Of a DNA stretch of 64,000 bases, positions 20,837-33,045 are shown one piece after another. The stretch is from Elmis aenea (taxonomy: Eukaryota > Arthropoda > Insecta > Coleoptera > Elmidae). The stretch covers positions 3,410,001 to 3,474,000 of the forward strand of contig OX393578.1 in assembly GCA_947652605.1 (NCBI GenBank). Direction: 5' to 3'. The position numbers were made by a program, and so were the translations under genes. Positions within the stretch are counted from its first letter, which is position 1. Each line of letters opens with the position of its first letter. The notes under the pieces are model-generated. The model made no database searches. It was not told the DNA's origin and saw only the letters and a program-made list of their open reading frames with translations.

Positions 20837-22259
20837 CCAAACTGACTTAAACTAAGTAGAGTGTCTAACAAGCACGCCTGAAGCGTTCTAGAATCCACCT
20901 CTAGCTTTTGCCTTTAATAATTCTCTAAAATTGCAGTATTATTATACAAAATGTATTAAATTTTGCAAGTAGGTCATTTTCAGTACAGTACAAAGTCTAT
21001 TGCCGAGTCATCTAGAAAATTGTTAAAACGTGTTAATTGGACGTCAAAACGTGCTAACGTTTGAGCGAAAGTAATTACATTTAATTAAATAATTCCAACC
21101 CGTAGCGTTTGGAAAACGCTAATCAAGCAATTCCGATAACGCATGAGGACTAAAAGATCGCTCCAAATCAAGTATCTGTATCTAAAATCATCTAATTCTA
21201 ATTAATGCCGCGATTACAACCCGCATGTCGTCGCTGCGGGACGTTTTTCGTTGTTCAACGGCAATTGTTCCGAGCTATGTAGCGTAATAATTTTGTACAA
21301 ATTTATGCAAATTACACCCCAGACAAAGATTGTTGTAAATAACTCACCCCGAGACTTCTAATGTTACGAGTGAGGTATATGTGTATTACTTTTTATAGGT
21401 CGGTTTACGAGTATAAATAATACCAGTTATTCGGGTTTGCTTCCTTCTTCATACAAAACACAAATTTCGCGTGTTATATTAAGTATTTCTCGGGCTAAAC
21501 AATAAACTGTGCGAAATGTGCTCGTTAGTACCCTTAAAATTGAGTTTAAATGCGTTTGTGTAGTTCTTCTCCGGGTGATTCGGCCTGGATCCGTTTTTAT
21601 GTGTTAAGGATTCTATGATATACAATCCATGCTTGCCAGAATTAATTTTAAACAAATTATTTATTGAAAAGATTGGATAGATATGGTTACATACAAAATA
21701 AATTACATTATTTAATTCATTAACAATTACTTTACTATTTTTCAAAGGATGCTAGATCCTTTTCAGGACTCTGTCTGTTTATCAGTAGAATTTTATTATT
21801 TTTTTTATTTCAATGACATGACTGCAATCCATGGCATGAAGAAAGTACTAAAACTTGTCTGGCATTTCTACAAGAAATTCTTTATTAAAAAAAAACGTTT
21901 TTGTACACTCGTCATGGGTTTTGGGCTGAAAATGAGCGCTTTCTGTTTTCAAATCTGTTTCTAAAACCCATTGAGTCTTTTGATGAAAGTTTTAATTATT
22001 ATTTGATCGATGCATTCATCTAATAAAAACAGGTTTCATTTAAAGTCACAAAACTTTTTTAAATGCAGAATCTCTTCTAGAAATGCTAGACCAGTTTCGA
22101 GACTCTCAGCTCTTGATGCTTTATCTGTTATACGGGGGGTAGGGTTTATGTAATTAAGCTAACCATGAAAAATTATTTACAGAACTACCTTGAACACGTA
22201 CATAAACCAATGTTTCTCAAGTTGCCGCATCCTTTCTAGAAAAAATTATTTCGGGAACT
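20837..22259. other. Gene-free DNA
   Basis: No gene was recognised. The stretch 21000-21300 is less repetitive and has several TAATTAAAT words. The frames at 21479-21745 and 21749-21964 have no motif. Confidence 0.45.
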
Positions 22260-22960
22260 TCGCTTGTCCAAAATTGGCCTAAAACTATTTTTTCTTAACA
22301 ATTGAAATATTGAAAAAGTTTTAAAAGTGTAACCTTGTATTTTTTGTCGGCAAAAAGGCGAAATACTTGTAAGCTTAAAAGAATAATTTAAATACACCCT
22401 AAGTACTGCACTTTTATACTAAGCTTGTTCAAAAACTGCCCAAAACGTTTATTTTTCAGCTAATCAAATTTTTTTAAAAAGTTCCTTATAAATTGCCTTG
22501 AATTTTTATCGGGAAAAAATTCTGAGCTCTTGCAATGGTCTTCGTATTTTGTAAGCATGTTAAAGACACCCTAAGCAACGCATTTTTACCATAAGTTAGG
22601 TCAATAATGGCCCAAAATTTTTAACAGCTTTTAAATTTTTTTTAGAATGTCCCATGTGTATAGCCTGTATTGTTCTGGAAAAAATTCAAAACTTTTGCAA
22701 TCATCTTTATATTTTCCTTAAATATTAAAGACACCATAAGCAATACATATCCACCTTTTTTTTTGGTTTAAAAATGGCCTTAAACAATTTTTTTACAGCT
22801 TATCAAACCTTTTAAAAATATTCCCAGCATATTTTTTTAGTCAAAAATTTAAAAATTTTGGAATGGTCATGTTATTTTCTAAAAATGTTTAAAAAAATAC
22901 CAGGCATTTTTAAATGAAATAATCACTGTTATCTGAGCTTTTAGATCATTTTATGGCACT
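22260..22960 (+). repeat. Satellite-like tandem array, ~165-bp units
   Basis: Four to five diverged units begin with related sequences such as CAAAATTGGCCTAAAACTATT (22270), CAAAAACTGCCCAAAACG (22429), CAATAATGGCCCAAAATT (22601) and AAAAATGGCCTTAAACAATT (22767). This gives a spacing of about 160-172 bases. Each unit continues through a T-rich block, GCAATGGTC-like sequence and TTAAAGACACC. Single diverged units of the same family lie at 1205-1400, 7485-7790 and 59438-59560. Confidence 0.75.
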
Positions 22961-23954
22961 TTGAACTTTTAAAATCCATGGCGATACTATTTTCATTTCT
23001 TGTAAATCAAGTTTGTTGCCAAAAGTTTGAAAATTTCGCGTCTAATCGACTGAAAGTTTTATCAATTTTTAAAAGCGATTTATGCAACATTTTGGCGTCC
23101 CCATTTTTTTGTTTAAGGATAATACCCTGATTTATTGATATTCTTGGAAAGTTAGAAGGAAGCCGATATACTTTTTAGTCTTATTAGAGTTTTACACTAT
23201 CCGCTACACCAAGAATAAGTTGTTTGCAAATTCTTCACAAATTCTTGTCGATTTATCTTGGAAGACGTGTGCCAAGTTTGCAGACTATCCTTCGGGTATT
23301 CTGTTTATTCTGCATCCTTAGAAGCGACCTACATGTTCAATACAATTCGCGTTAGGTTAGTTCACTGTTCAAAACGATTCATTGATTTCTTCTCGTTGCC
23401 GATTCTGGCGCTATTATCGGATACAGCTTTAGTACAGTGTGGGACAGTAAGCCAGCCTTATATTTTATTGCTCATTTTACTTCAACGGTAATGTTGCTAG
23501 AGCATAAGGGACACATCCACTTTAATATTTTGGAACATATTAATAATTCACTTGCGGTCATTTGCCAAGTATTGGGACGTTTGGAGAACGAATGAATTTT
23601 TGCTCGCAACAGTTGCAATACATGAAGGTTAAATAAAGCTATTGTAATTTATGAGTTATTGTTTGACCAAATAACCATCCATCAGGCGCATGGTAAATGT
23701 TTTTTTTCGGAATTGCCCGTCAAAAATGAATGTTCCTGCATTGGATTTAACGAATTCGAGTACGTGACATTTAATGTTTTTGTTTTGGACAAATCTGCGC
23801 GCTGTTATGCGTCAGGTCTATTCACTGTGACGCCTTTGTCTAGTCAACAAAATACTAGTTTATTTATAACATAAATAATACAAGTAAAGATGTATTTACC
23901 TTTTATTAAAGGTACTAGCGTTTAACATGGGGAAAACCCTTTTTACAAGGGCCT
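22961..23954. other. Gene-free DNA
   Basis: No coding signal or transposon border was recognised; the frames at 23258-23491 and 23659-23874 carry no motif. Confidence 0.45.
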
Positions 23955-24260
23955 CGTTTTTCGCGTTTTTCTCCGGAACCGTTTATGATTTCTTCAAAAA
24001 CTTTGAAGCATTTTACTTGCAAAGGAAGCGCGCATTGATAAATAGAAGAATTTCGATTTTATCTCTTACGGTTTCATGGCCAACGCGTTCGCAAAAATGA
24101 CTTTTGTTATTCAACTTTTCAGTTTCTCCCCTATTTTTCCGAAGGAAATGGCCAGTGGCACGTACAACTGTAAACATTTAGTTTTGATGTTCTTGATGCA
24201 ATAAACATAGTCTTGATCAGATTCTGCCGACAACATAGCGTGACCTTCCCTGGTAAGCTG
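23955..24260 (+). repeat. Dispersed repeat D, copy 1
   Basis: About 300 bases align with 54390-54680 in the same orientation. Shared landmarks are CCGGAACCGTTTA, TTTACTTGCAAAGGA, ATTTTATCTC, GGTTTCATGGCCAA, TTTTTCCGAAGGAA and GGCCAGTGGCACGTA. No TIR, poly-A tail or coding motif was found, so the class is unknown. Confidence 0.75.
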
Positions 24261-27200
24261 CGTCAACCAACTTTAAAAAAAATAAATATTTAATGACTAT
24301 ATTATTTACTTAAAAATGTCTACCGATTCGAGATTTATCCAAATCTGGTTTAACTGAAAATTATACAGATTCTTCAGCCTAAAACACCTAATTTACATAA
24401 AAAGTAGCGCAAAGTTTCTTAATACTTTAGATTTTTTCCGAGAACACCTCAACTTCGGCCGGAATATAAGATGAATTGTATTATCTTTTTAATGCGATTT
24501 AGAAGTGAGGTGTTTTAAGCTTTTTAACGTTAATCTTAAACCGCAACTGCTGGATTCAAAAACAAACCTTCAGCGGAGTTGAACATGGAAATTATTTTGA
24601 AATTAAACTCAGTCATTGTGTACAACTTCGTCAAAGGTAGTTTATTCCGCATTTAACTTGGTATATAATTAAGCATCGGCTTTCAGTACACACGGAATGG
24701 ACAATGGGGCTTAGGAAACTAAATTTGGGGAACATATTTCACTGTAGATATGGCCTAGAACTTTCTAAATAAATTGTAAGCATGTGCTAGGACAAAAATT
24801 ATCTTTGTAAGCGATCAGATTTTATTTTGCCTAAAGAGTTTGTGTATTTTTCTTAATTTCTTTACCCACAACTCAACCTTAAAACTTGCAAAGTTGTTTA
24901 TGGTACTTTGGTTTTGCTACGTGGTGTCTGTCAATGTGTTGAAGGTTATTCGACGCTCAATAACAGACCCGTTGGGTACGAGCGCGCAGCGCGAGTCGCA
25001 CGAATATTGATTTATTCGGTTTTAAAGAGTGATAACGAGTGTCGTAAACAAAAATTTGAGTCAATCGATTGTTCGACCCGCTTAGTTATAATCGATATAT
25101 CTCGGGGACATAGAGACATGGAACGTGCACCAAACGAAAGGTAATTTTTTGCGCAAAGAGGGGTCTAGCGGTGAAGGAGCCCCGAAGGGTCTACGGCATC
25201 GCTAGTTGGTATACTAAACACAACCCAAAACTTCGGACAGCGTCATTTTTGTTAGTTTTTCACTCTGCACCATTTGCAATACCAATTTTTCAATTTGTAA
25301 ATCCGAATATACGATTAAATACACTGCAATAATTAATGAACCAGCGTTTTAAAAAAAGGATTACAAAAACGAATTGGTTTTTGCTAACAGAATTAATCGG
25401 CTCTGGAACTACTAATTCGAACCGGAAGTAAATAAATAAATGAAGTGTCACATGACACATTGAATTCGGAAAACAATCTAATGCGAAGTTCAAAAGTGAT
25501 AGAAACGAATGGGTAAATTATTCGTCAGGACGACTCACTGGCTGTGTGGTTATTAATTGCCGTACATTAACAGGAAGAATTCAATTCTGATACCGTTGTT
25601 TCCACTGCAATAATAAAATTTATGTGGTTTTTGACTGCTTTATTAATATATTTTTGTAAGCGTTCGGGGTGATCAGAAAATACAATATCTAAACATTAAA
25701 TTTCGTGGTTTGCGTAAAGTATGATGTATCATTGTCCTCAGAATTTTTTTATACCATCGTTCAATGCAAGCACCCAATAGGGCTCTTCAGAAATAACAAC
25801 GTTTATGATACTTAATCTTTCTTTAAATCTTAAAAAAATTTAAACATATTACCCGTGTTTAAACTGTAACCAAATGGACCGGGCATAAGATACTGTATTA
25901 TCTGAAAACCTTTACTAGTCAACAATCACTCTGATACTATTGTCCTATGAAGGTTCAAAGGGATTCATTGCTAAGTTGTTAAATGATAATATTGTTTTAA
26001 AATTAATGTCTATGTCCATATTTTCAACAAAAAAACGCAAATACCTCTTAAAAGTATGTATAAGGTCTGTACCTAAAGAACCTTATATTTTTAAAAAAGA
26101 ATTTAATTTGCAATCTAAAAACTGTAAAATATGCTTGGGTTTCTATTTAAAGAAACCAAATCAATTTTGCCAATGACTACAAATAATTTTTATTCAAAAC
26201 GTATTTAAAATTTCCATCCAAATCATCGTCTTGGATGGGAATACCCTGTATATTTATGTTATTTTTTCAATTTGGTCAACCTCATTCAGACACAATAAGT
26301 GTAATAAAAAATGGAACACAAAAGGAGGGTTAAAATATATGCATGTGTTGTATGAGAAGTGAAAGAATTTTTTTCACGATGTAAAACGGCTCATAACGTT
26401 AGGAAAATGTCCAATGCAAAGATAACTTCAGCACATGGAATAAAGAAGCGTAATTTCAAGTTATTCCGCTGTGCTATGTCGCAAAATTAATTAACCAGCA
26501 ATACAGGTGATGCTAAGCATAAAATATTATCTATCTAACCCAGTGGAACATCGTATTAAATTTTTTTCAGCCTTTTTTCTCAGCAACATATATTAAACAC
26601 TGGAAATAACTTTAAAGTACAATAAATATACTCATTGTTGTTTAATATTGTAAAGAGAAGAGTGCCTAAAGAGGCGATTGGACTGTTTAATGTCTATTAC
26701 AATAAATTTGCTTGGTGTTTGTGTAATTACTCCAATTAGGAGCATCCCAATTATTTTATTAAACGCAATCATGTAATTTCAGCTAGATCCTCCTATTGTT
26801 AACGTATTTAATTCTATATTATTAGGATTAGATATTCAGCACAAAAACCAATCTTGAGTTTAGTTCAGAGAAAAGCGAAGGGAGGTTTGTTCCCAAGTTC
26901 TCCCAAATCGTAAATGCGTTATTTATGAAATGCTTTATGGAATGAAGTGAAGTGGAAAAAGTCTGGTGCTGATGAAAAAATACTCGGCTAAAGAATGGAG
27001 ATAATGCTCTAAAGAGAAAATTAAAAGTTGCTGTTCCATCAGAAGTTTATTCTCCCACTTTGCATTCTGGGTAAATGTAGGCACGGATATTATCTCCGAA
27101 AATCTAATATATATTTTAGTTGTAACAGTTACTTTTAAAATGGTTCACCTTATTTCATTTTAAGGGCATTCTGGGGTGGCTGTTTTAATTTTTATTGTCA

Positions 27201-27327
27201 TTAAAGCAGAATGCTACAAAGATTTTCTTCCAGTTTTTAGCAATTAGAAATCTATATAGATATTAGTAAGAGCTATATAGTATTATTTGGTTTGATTTTT
27301 AACCTTTTATCGATGATAACAAAATTG
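24261..27327. other. Gene-free DNA with a GC-richer patch at 24900-25210
   Basis: No recognisable gene is present. From 24908 to 25144 a 78-codon frame covers a less AT-rich patch, and just after it 25167-25203 can form an imperfect hairpin (CTAGCGGTG against CATCGCTAG) around GAGCCCCGAAGGG. I cannot assign either. A solo CCCTGTA end lies at 26241-26250. The rest is ordinary AT-rich spacer. Confidence 0.4.
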
Positions 27328-27539
27328 TATGTTTTGGGTTATAAGGTATAAGTAAAATACAAGATTCCTATTTTGGCTACGTTTCGGTGTAGCTTTTAAC
27401 CTTTATCAAGTTGGTTATTTTCTATTTATGTTCACGACGTAAATAGAAAAAAAAAGCTTGATAAAGGTGAAAAACTACACCGAAACGTAGCCAAAACAGG
27501 AATCTTGTATTTTACTTATACCTTATAACCCAAAACATA
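27328..27539. repeat. 212-bp inverted repeat with an 11-base loop
   Basis: TATGTTTTGGGTTATAAGG at the left is the exact inverse of the right end, and pairing continues through GGCTACGTTTCGGTGTAG against CTACACCGAAACGTAGCC, closing at TTTCTATTTA/TAAATAGAAA. One block next to the loop is mismatched. The right arm contains GGTG...CACCGAAACG, like the hammerhead-like repeat at 55874. A transcript would form a hairpin of about 100 base pairs. Confidence 0.85.
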
Positions 27540-27550
27540 TATTTATATGT

Positions 27551-27913
27551 CCGACAAACTAAATACGATTCAAGTGGACAACGTTTCCTTAAAGAACAAC
27601 TTGGAAAAAATTGAGAAGAACCTGAGGAAAAATAAATTGGTAATGTCTGGTGTCTCAATAAATACCAATGATAGTGGAGTATTAAAATGCACAGTTGAAG
27701 AGGTCCTATAAAGATGTATTGTACATAAAGACAGTATCGAACAGGTATCAAACTGGAAGTTCTCAAATAGTAGAGGGAGACCGCGTAGAAGCTGGAACCA
27801 AGAAGTGGGACAAGTACTGTCAAGGAAGAGCACCACGTGGAACGTAGCTGCGAAATTAGCCAAGAACAGAATTAAATGGAAAAAGTTTTGCAAATCAGAA
27901 CACCTCGCCTAGC
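27551..27913 (+). pseudogene. LINE remnants: ORF1-like coiled-coil piece joined to an ORF2 C-terminal-like piece
   Basis: The plus-strand frame starting ATG at 27551 first reads NNLEKIEKNLRKNKLVMSGV, which resembles the end of a LINE ORF1 coiled coil and the start of its RNA-binding region. After an in-frame TAA at about 27710 it continues with SRGRPRRSWNQEV and KLAKNRIKWKKFC, a pattern typical of the C-terminus of some LINE ORF2 proteins. The middle is missing, so this is either a deletion derivative or two adjacent fragments. It lies 12 bases after the palindrome. Confidence 0.6.
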
Positions 27914-27959
27914 CAAAATTGGCAGCGAGACACCTTTCTTCGGACCAAAATCCGCAGTT

Positions 27960-28400
27960 GGTACATCCTTTGGAACAGCTAAGCGTCAATGACATACAGG
28001 GGCAAAATGCTCATTGAAAAAAAGTTGCAGGACAAGCCCATTCTAAGGCTGTCCTGTCAATGGTCTCCCAAGCAAAGACAGAAGAAATGCTCAGGATGAG
28101 CAGAGTAGACATCAGAGCAGCCACAGGACACTGTGGGCTAAACAAACACTTCTACATAATAGGGCTCTCAGAGACCGATATATGCAGAGGATGTGGTGAA
28201 GAAGAAGAAACTCCTCTTCACGTAATATGCCAGTGTGAAGGATTCTTAAACTATCGGCGTATACTTCTGGGGATGAAAAAGCCAACCAAGACGAGTTAAG
28301 AAAAAGACCATTACAGAAAATCCTGGAGCTTTTCAAAAACACAAGACTTCTTTAAGGAGCTATCACCAGAAAGTACAATAGACCAATAGGTCGCAGTACA
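27960..28400 (+). pseudogene. LINE ORF2 C-terminus with zinc-knuckle (LOA/R1/I-like)
   Basis: The frame at 28060-28299 reads RAATGHCGLNKHFYIIGL, then CRGCGEEEETPLHVICQCE and YRRILLG. This is the CCHC-type knuckle near the C-terminus of LINEs in the R1/LOA/I group. After a frameshift near 28270 another frame continues with LRKRPLQKILELFKNTRLL. No RT or RNase H core remains. The assignment to one clade is uncertain because only the tail is left. Confidence 0.75.
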
Positions 28401-28751
28401 GGAACCCGAAAGGGGACCACCTCCGCGAAAAAAAAATGGCTGAAAAGATGATTGGAGCTGTAGCAAGCAGTTACAAGAGCCACCAAAAGTCACTGTGTTT
28501 TGCATAAGTGATTATAAAAATCTTATTGATTTAATTAGCGACTGATTTAAAACAAAAATACAAGCACCTACCATTAAATGATTTCTGTACAAATTTAACA
28601 GGGTGTCAAAACTAGCTTTTCTTGCTTTATTTTTTTTTACAACGACACCCAGCGAGCAGGATTTTCCTGCAAAATAACTAAGCTGTTCCGTTAAAATTTC
28701 AGGATTTGTGAAGTGTATCTCGTAGGAAAAGTTTGAGTAACGCTGTTGTAG

Positions 28752-29465
28752 ACTAAAGGCAGTAGCGTAGCAAGGGGGGGGGCGGTTCGCCCCGGGCGGC
28801 ACATTTTTTTGGGGCGGCCCTTTTAGTCTACCCAAATGGGGTAAAAATGAAAATCTCGGGGGTAATAAAGGATCAGTAGATATAATTATCAGTACAGGCT
28901 TTGGCGCTTTTAAATTCATAAAAATTAATTTAAAAAAAGGAATTCTTATCGAAGTTAGAGGATAAAACGGGCAACTTGACCTTGCTTCACTGAAACCCCG
29001 CCCCCTTGTAACGACAGAAATTCCAAGTTCCTAATAAAATTTATGATACGGTACCAACCATTCAATAAAATTATGAAACAATTCATTTATTTTAGGCATT
29101 AAATTCCATGCAGTTTTAAACTCTCTTGTAACAGTAATTTTTCACCCTTATTAAAAATAATTTCGTGGGTGTGGGGGCGATCTGATTAAGGAAAATAAAA
29201 ATCAGAAAAGGTTCTACTGTAAAACTGTAATTTTGGAACATGATTAAGTATTCTACATTATCTAGCTTTGCATTAAAACGAGTTTGAACGTCTAAAATTT
29301 AAAAAAATTCGCCTGCGGCGCATTTTGTTTACACCCCCCACATATTTGTGTCGATCTCTGCTTGGTTTTGGAAAAATAAAAAGTTTGCGATCCTTATTTA
29401 TAGGGGCGGCAAATTCAGGGACCGCCCCGGGCGGCACAAACCCTAGCTACGCTACTGACTAAAGG
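28752..29465. mobile_element. Complete non-autonomous hAT element, 8-bp target duplications
   Basis: The 698-bp element (28760-29457) starts CAGTAGCGTAGCAAGGG and ends CCCTAGCTACGCTACTG, giving a 12-bp perfect terminal repeat (CAGTAGCGTAGC). It is flanked on both sides by ACTAAAGG (28752-28759 and 29458-29465). An 8-bp duplication and TIRs beginning CAG are hallmarks of hAT elements. Subterminal GC-rich blocks (CGCCCCGGGCGGCACA) occur near both ends. The interior has no transposase similarity. Confidence 0.9.
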
Positions 29466-30942
29466 CTATTTTAAAACCTTTTCAGTACTGTTAAGACAGT
29501 CTAAAGTAGCCTTTTAAACATTTACAGCTTCGCAAGGTTTTAAATCGGGCTGGGGATCTAGGTAAATGTTATTCTTTAAAAACGATAAACCTTTCTGTAT
29601 CTACTTTACTTAAAATAAATTTTGTTTTAGTTTAACTTTACACAAACTTAGTTTATGAAGTGAGCAATAGCTATATTAATACCTCTAATAGCGACTTAAG
29701 AACTAAACGTTGACTAAATGTAATGTTGACATAATACATTTAAGGAATTATATATCAAAGACTAAGCTGTCTTCGCGTATTTTCCAGGAAATATCTTCAT
29801 GAACTGCGTTTCAAATGTACTTGAAGCAATTATTCTTTCTTAGTGTTGCCATCTAAGCCAATTAGCTAGCATTTACGTTTAACAGTTTTGCGAGTAGTTC
29901 TCTAACCGGGACGTTTTAATGCTTCATCTTTCTGAGAAGAGCAAGAAACTTACGTTGAAAATTGTTATGTCGAAGTTCGTTAGTGCTTTACCGAGACTAA
30001 TTTCATAAATCGTATACCCTTTAGGGTTTGCCTGATTCACAAGCATCTTTAAGTGAGAAAAACTTGTAATGTAATCACCAAAGACGGTAGAGATTCCGCT
30101 TAAGAGTTTAGTTTCATCAGTAAAGAGAGATTAAAGTTGGGATGCAAACTCAAATTAATTCAACGAAAGTAAATATGTAATTAAACTTTACATTTAAACT
30201 TTACATTTAAATTTTAAAATTTGTAGCGCGCAATTTTTGGCAAATATTGATCGATTTCTCCTAACATGGCTTGCAGATTTCCCACAACTGGATGGAGAAT
30301 TAATCAAACTTATTCCTTATCTTTCCAGTTTGTTTTTTTACCTAAATTTAAGCGAAAGCATAGCTTACAAAACTCGTAATTTGTCCCAGAAAAATTCCCA
30401 ATAGCCAAAACCTCTTGTGACAACTCAAAACAGTTCAGTCTAAACACGCATTGCTAATTTTTGATACAATAAAATATCGTAAAAAACATCAAGATAAACG
30501 ATGTTTTTCGAATTCCAGGAAGCTGGTTCTCACACACTGGATTTATTAAATAATAAATAAAAACAAAAGACAGGCTAAATCATTTACAAGCCGTTGATGA
30601 ATGCTCGGTCGGTATTTCCTGGGCCTTTTTCTTTATTAGCGTTGATTATTGGAGTTTTTTCGATCATAAAAAATATATTACAGCAACGAGTGGTGGGTTA
30701 AAGAACGTTTTTCAAAATCTTCCAATTCTAATAGTAAGTTCATTATACAATTAATTAGATAATTTTGTTATTACATTATTAAAAAAATTGTTTACCCAGA
30801 TTGACCTTTTTTCGATTCTTTGGCCAAAACTTTGTTTTAAGTACATATCACACAGTTTTTCCACTTCAAAAATTGTTATCATTGGTTTGTTTGTATGACT
30901 AACATAGTGACACATAATTCCAATATGGAATACACAGCCTTT

Positions 30943-30943
<1 letters not shown>
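29466..30943. other. Gene-free AT-rich DNA
   Basis: No coding, RNA or element signal was recognised. Confidence 0.45.

Positions 30944-30998
<55 letters not shown>
30944..30998. repeat. TAA trinucleotide microsatellite
   Basis: About 18 uninterrupted TAA units, probably polymorphic in length. The minus-strand frame across it is an artefact that reads the repeat as poly-isoleucine. Confidence 0.98.
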
Positions 30999-31000
<2 letters not shown>

Positions 31001-32106
31001 GTAGGGCTTTGTTTATTTAACAATAAATCTACTACAATTATCAAATCATTTAGAACTTATATGGCAAAAAAAAACTTCTGGGTAATAAACATTCTAATTA
31101 ACTTCGTATTGTTTTTCAGACGCTTTAGAATTTGTTGTTAACTTTAACAATTAATGTATTCTACTTTATTAAAGAGGTTTTAACAACAGACTTACTATTT
31201 CAAACAACAAAGTTAAAAATATTATTACATCGTATATGATGCTAAGATTGGTTTTCTGACAAGAATTAATTTAACTACTTATTAGGTACATTAATAAGTG
31301 CCATCATTTATTTGTACTTTTTGTTTTGTTTTAATCAATACTTAAAAAGTTATATCAAAATAAAAAATTTGTGTTTCAAAGTGCCCCACCTTACCCTATC
31401 GCGTTTTCAAGTATTAGAAACAAAATAATTTTCTAACGTGACGTGGAAAGTTCAAAAGGTATCATTATCTTGGAAACAATATTTGAAATATAGCAAGAAA
31501 CTTTTTATTTTGTACCCCAACTCATAATGAATGACACGCCATTGTTCACTTTCTTAACAATAGGCGTAGATTTCACTTAAGATCAATGTTCACCTTACAC
31601 AAAGTTTGCTGAAAGTGTGTCGATCGGTGAGTGTTATTAATAATACGATTAAATTCGATCGGTTTAATTGTAAACTGATTTATTAGGTTCCGGATTTAGG
31701 TAACTTCGTTTAAAACTCAATATTTCATTTCAGTTTTGACGCTAACAATTGTTCGATTGATTTAATAAACTCGAAATTAATGTTGGTACAAAGTGCAAAG
31801 CTATTTGTTAGCAATTTTGTATACCATAGGTCTCTGATGCCCTTAATATTAAACTTTAAATGTTTAAAAATCGAAGTGAAAAATGAACGTTTTAAGTGTT
31901 TTATTCTCTGTTAATTGATATATTTTAAAACGGTTTAAAGTTTTCTAACTGTTCCAACCTAAGCCCATTTAAAGTGATGTAACGTTCTTTGTTCTCTGTT
32001 GTAACGATCATAGTTTTAGTTTTTTCCGGTATTTATTTTCATATTATTCTTTTTCAATTCCTGGTTTAGAGTTTCTAGATTATGTTCCGCGACTAAGACC
32101 ATGTCT
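30999..32106. other. Gene-free AT-rich DNA
   Basis: No gene was recognised. GTGCCCCACCTTACCCTA at 31381 resembles an inverted terminal repeat of the GGGG-type MITEs, but I found no partner end. Confidence 0.4.
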
Positions 32107-32855
32107 TATACAGGGTGCACCACAACCCTGAGATTATTCGATAGCTCCTTTATTAATAAAAATATCAAAAAATGTTTAATACAAATATTGTGCGAACCTA
32201 TTTTCTACATAACCTAAAATTATTTTCAAATATACAGGGTGTTTCGTTTGACCGGCACATAAAAAAATTTAATTTTTTTAAATAGAACACCCTGTATATT
32301 TTTACATTTTTGGATTCCTCTTAAAATTTACTTTAAAAAATGTAAAGGGTTATATGGGTCTTAAGTTAACCGTTTTCGTAAAATTTACATTTTTATGCAA
32401 TTTTTGAGCAAAACAGCACTTTCAATTTTTTTTAACATTAAAGTTATTTAAAAAAGCGGTAAAATTTTGTTTAAAATTTAGATTGACAATAGATTAATTA
32501 ACACTTTGCGCTAGCTACATTTTAAAAATACTATACAGGGTGTTTTTTACGCTTGGTCAAACTTGTGAAACTTTAAACATCGATAAGTCATTTTTCTTAA
32601 ATGCAACACCCTGTATATTTTTACATTTTCTTGTAGAGAATTTAATTGTCTTTTGAAATTATTAAGCATGTCCTATACCTAAAGTTAATATTTTTCGAGC
32701 TATCTCGATTTTTATTAGTATTACTAAGGCAATTAAAATATTTTAAAGTGGGCCATGGAGGTAAGTCGTAATTTTTCAAAGAATTTTTAAACAAAAGAAT
32801 AAAAAGAGCTCCAACTTTAATTTTAGTCCAATAATGTACCCCTTTTCCCCGAAAT

Positions 32856-32975
32856 TTATCCTATAAATTGTTTAAAATTATATTCTTGTTCATGTTCTAC
32901 GCACAGCCGTAGATGTTGTCTCAAAGACTCTAGCACTCTTGATAACATTTCTGGGGTTATACCATTAAAAGCAAC
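32856..32975 (-). pseudogene. IS630/Tc1-type transposase C-terminus, left arm copy
   Basis: Thirty-nine codons and a stop are open on the minus strand: GITPEMLSRVLESLRQHLRL followed by CVEH and NFKQFIG. This matches the tail that follows the last catalytic region in DDE_3-type transposases of insects. It is the inverted counterpart of 33150-33262 but keeps an open frame. No catalytic residue lies in this part. Confidence 0.75.
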
Positions 32976-33045
32976 ACAGCAAGTAATGCAGTTGCCGAAC
33001 ACAGAATATCCTAATAGATGGATAGGGCGAGGTAGACCAATCTCC

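Noticed and set aside
27453..27490. Working hammerhead ribozyme in the palindrome arm
   Set aside because: The core reads TTGATAA, lacking the essential C and G of CTGANGA, and no stem III partner lies downstream.
28512..28919. 135-codon minus-strand frame
   Set aside because: It crosses the border of the hAT element at 28760, so it cannot be an old conserved gene.
30751..31044. Protein with a poly-isoleucine run
   Set aside because: The frame simply reads through a TAA microsatellite on the minus strand.
31381..31400. Terminal repeat of a GGGG-type MITE
   Set aside because: The sequence is similar to those ends, but no inverted partner was found within several kilobases.
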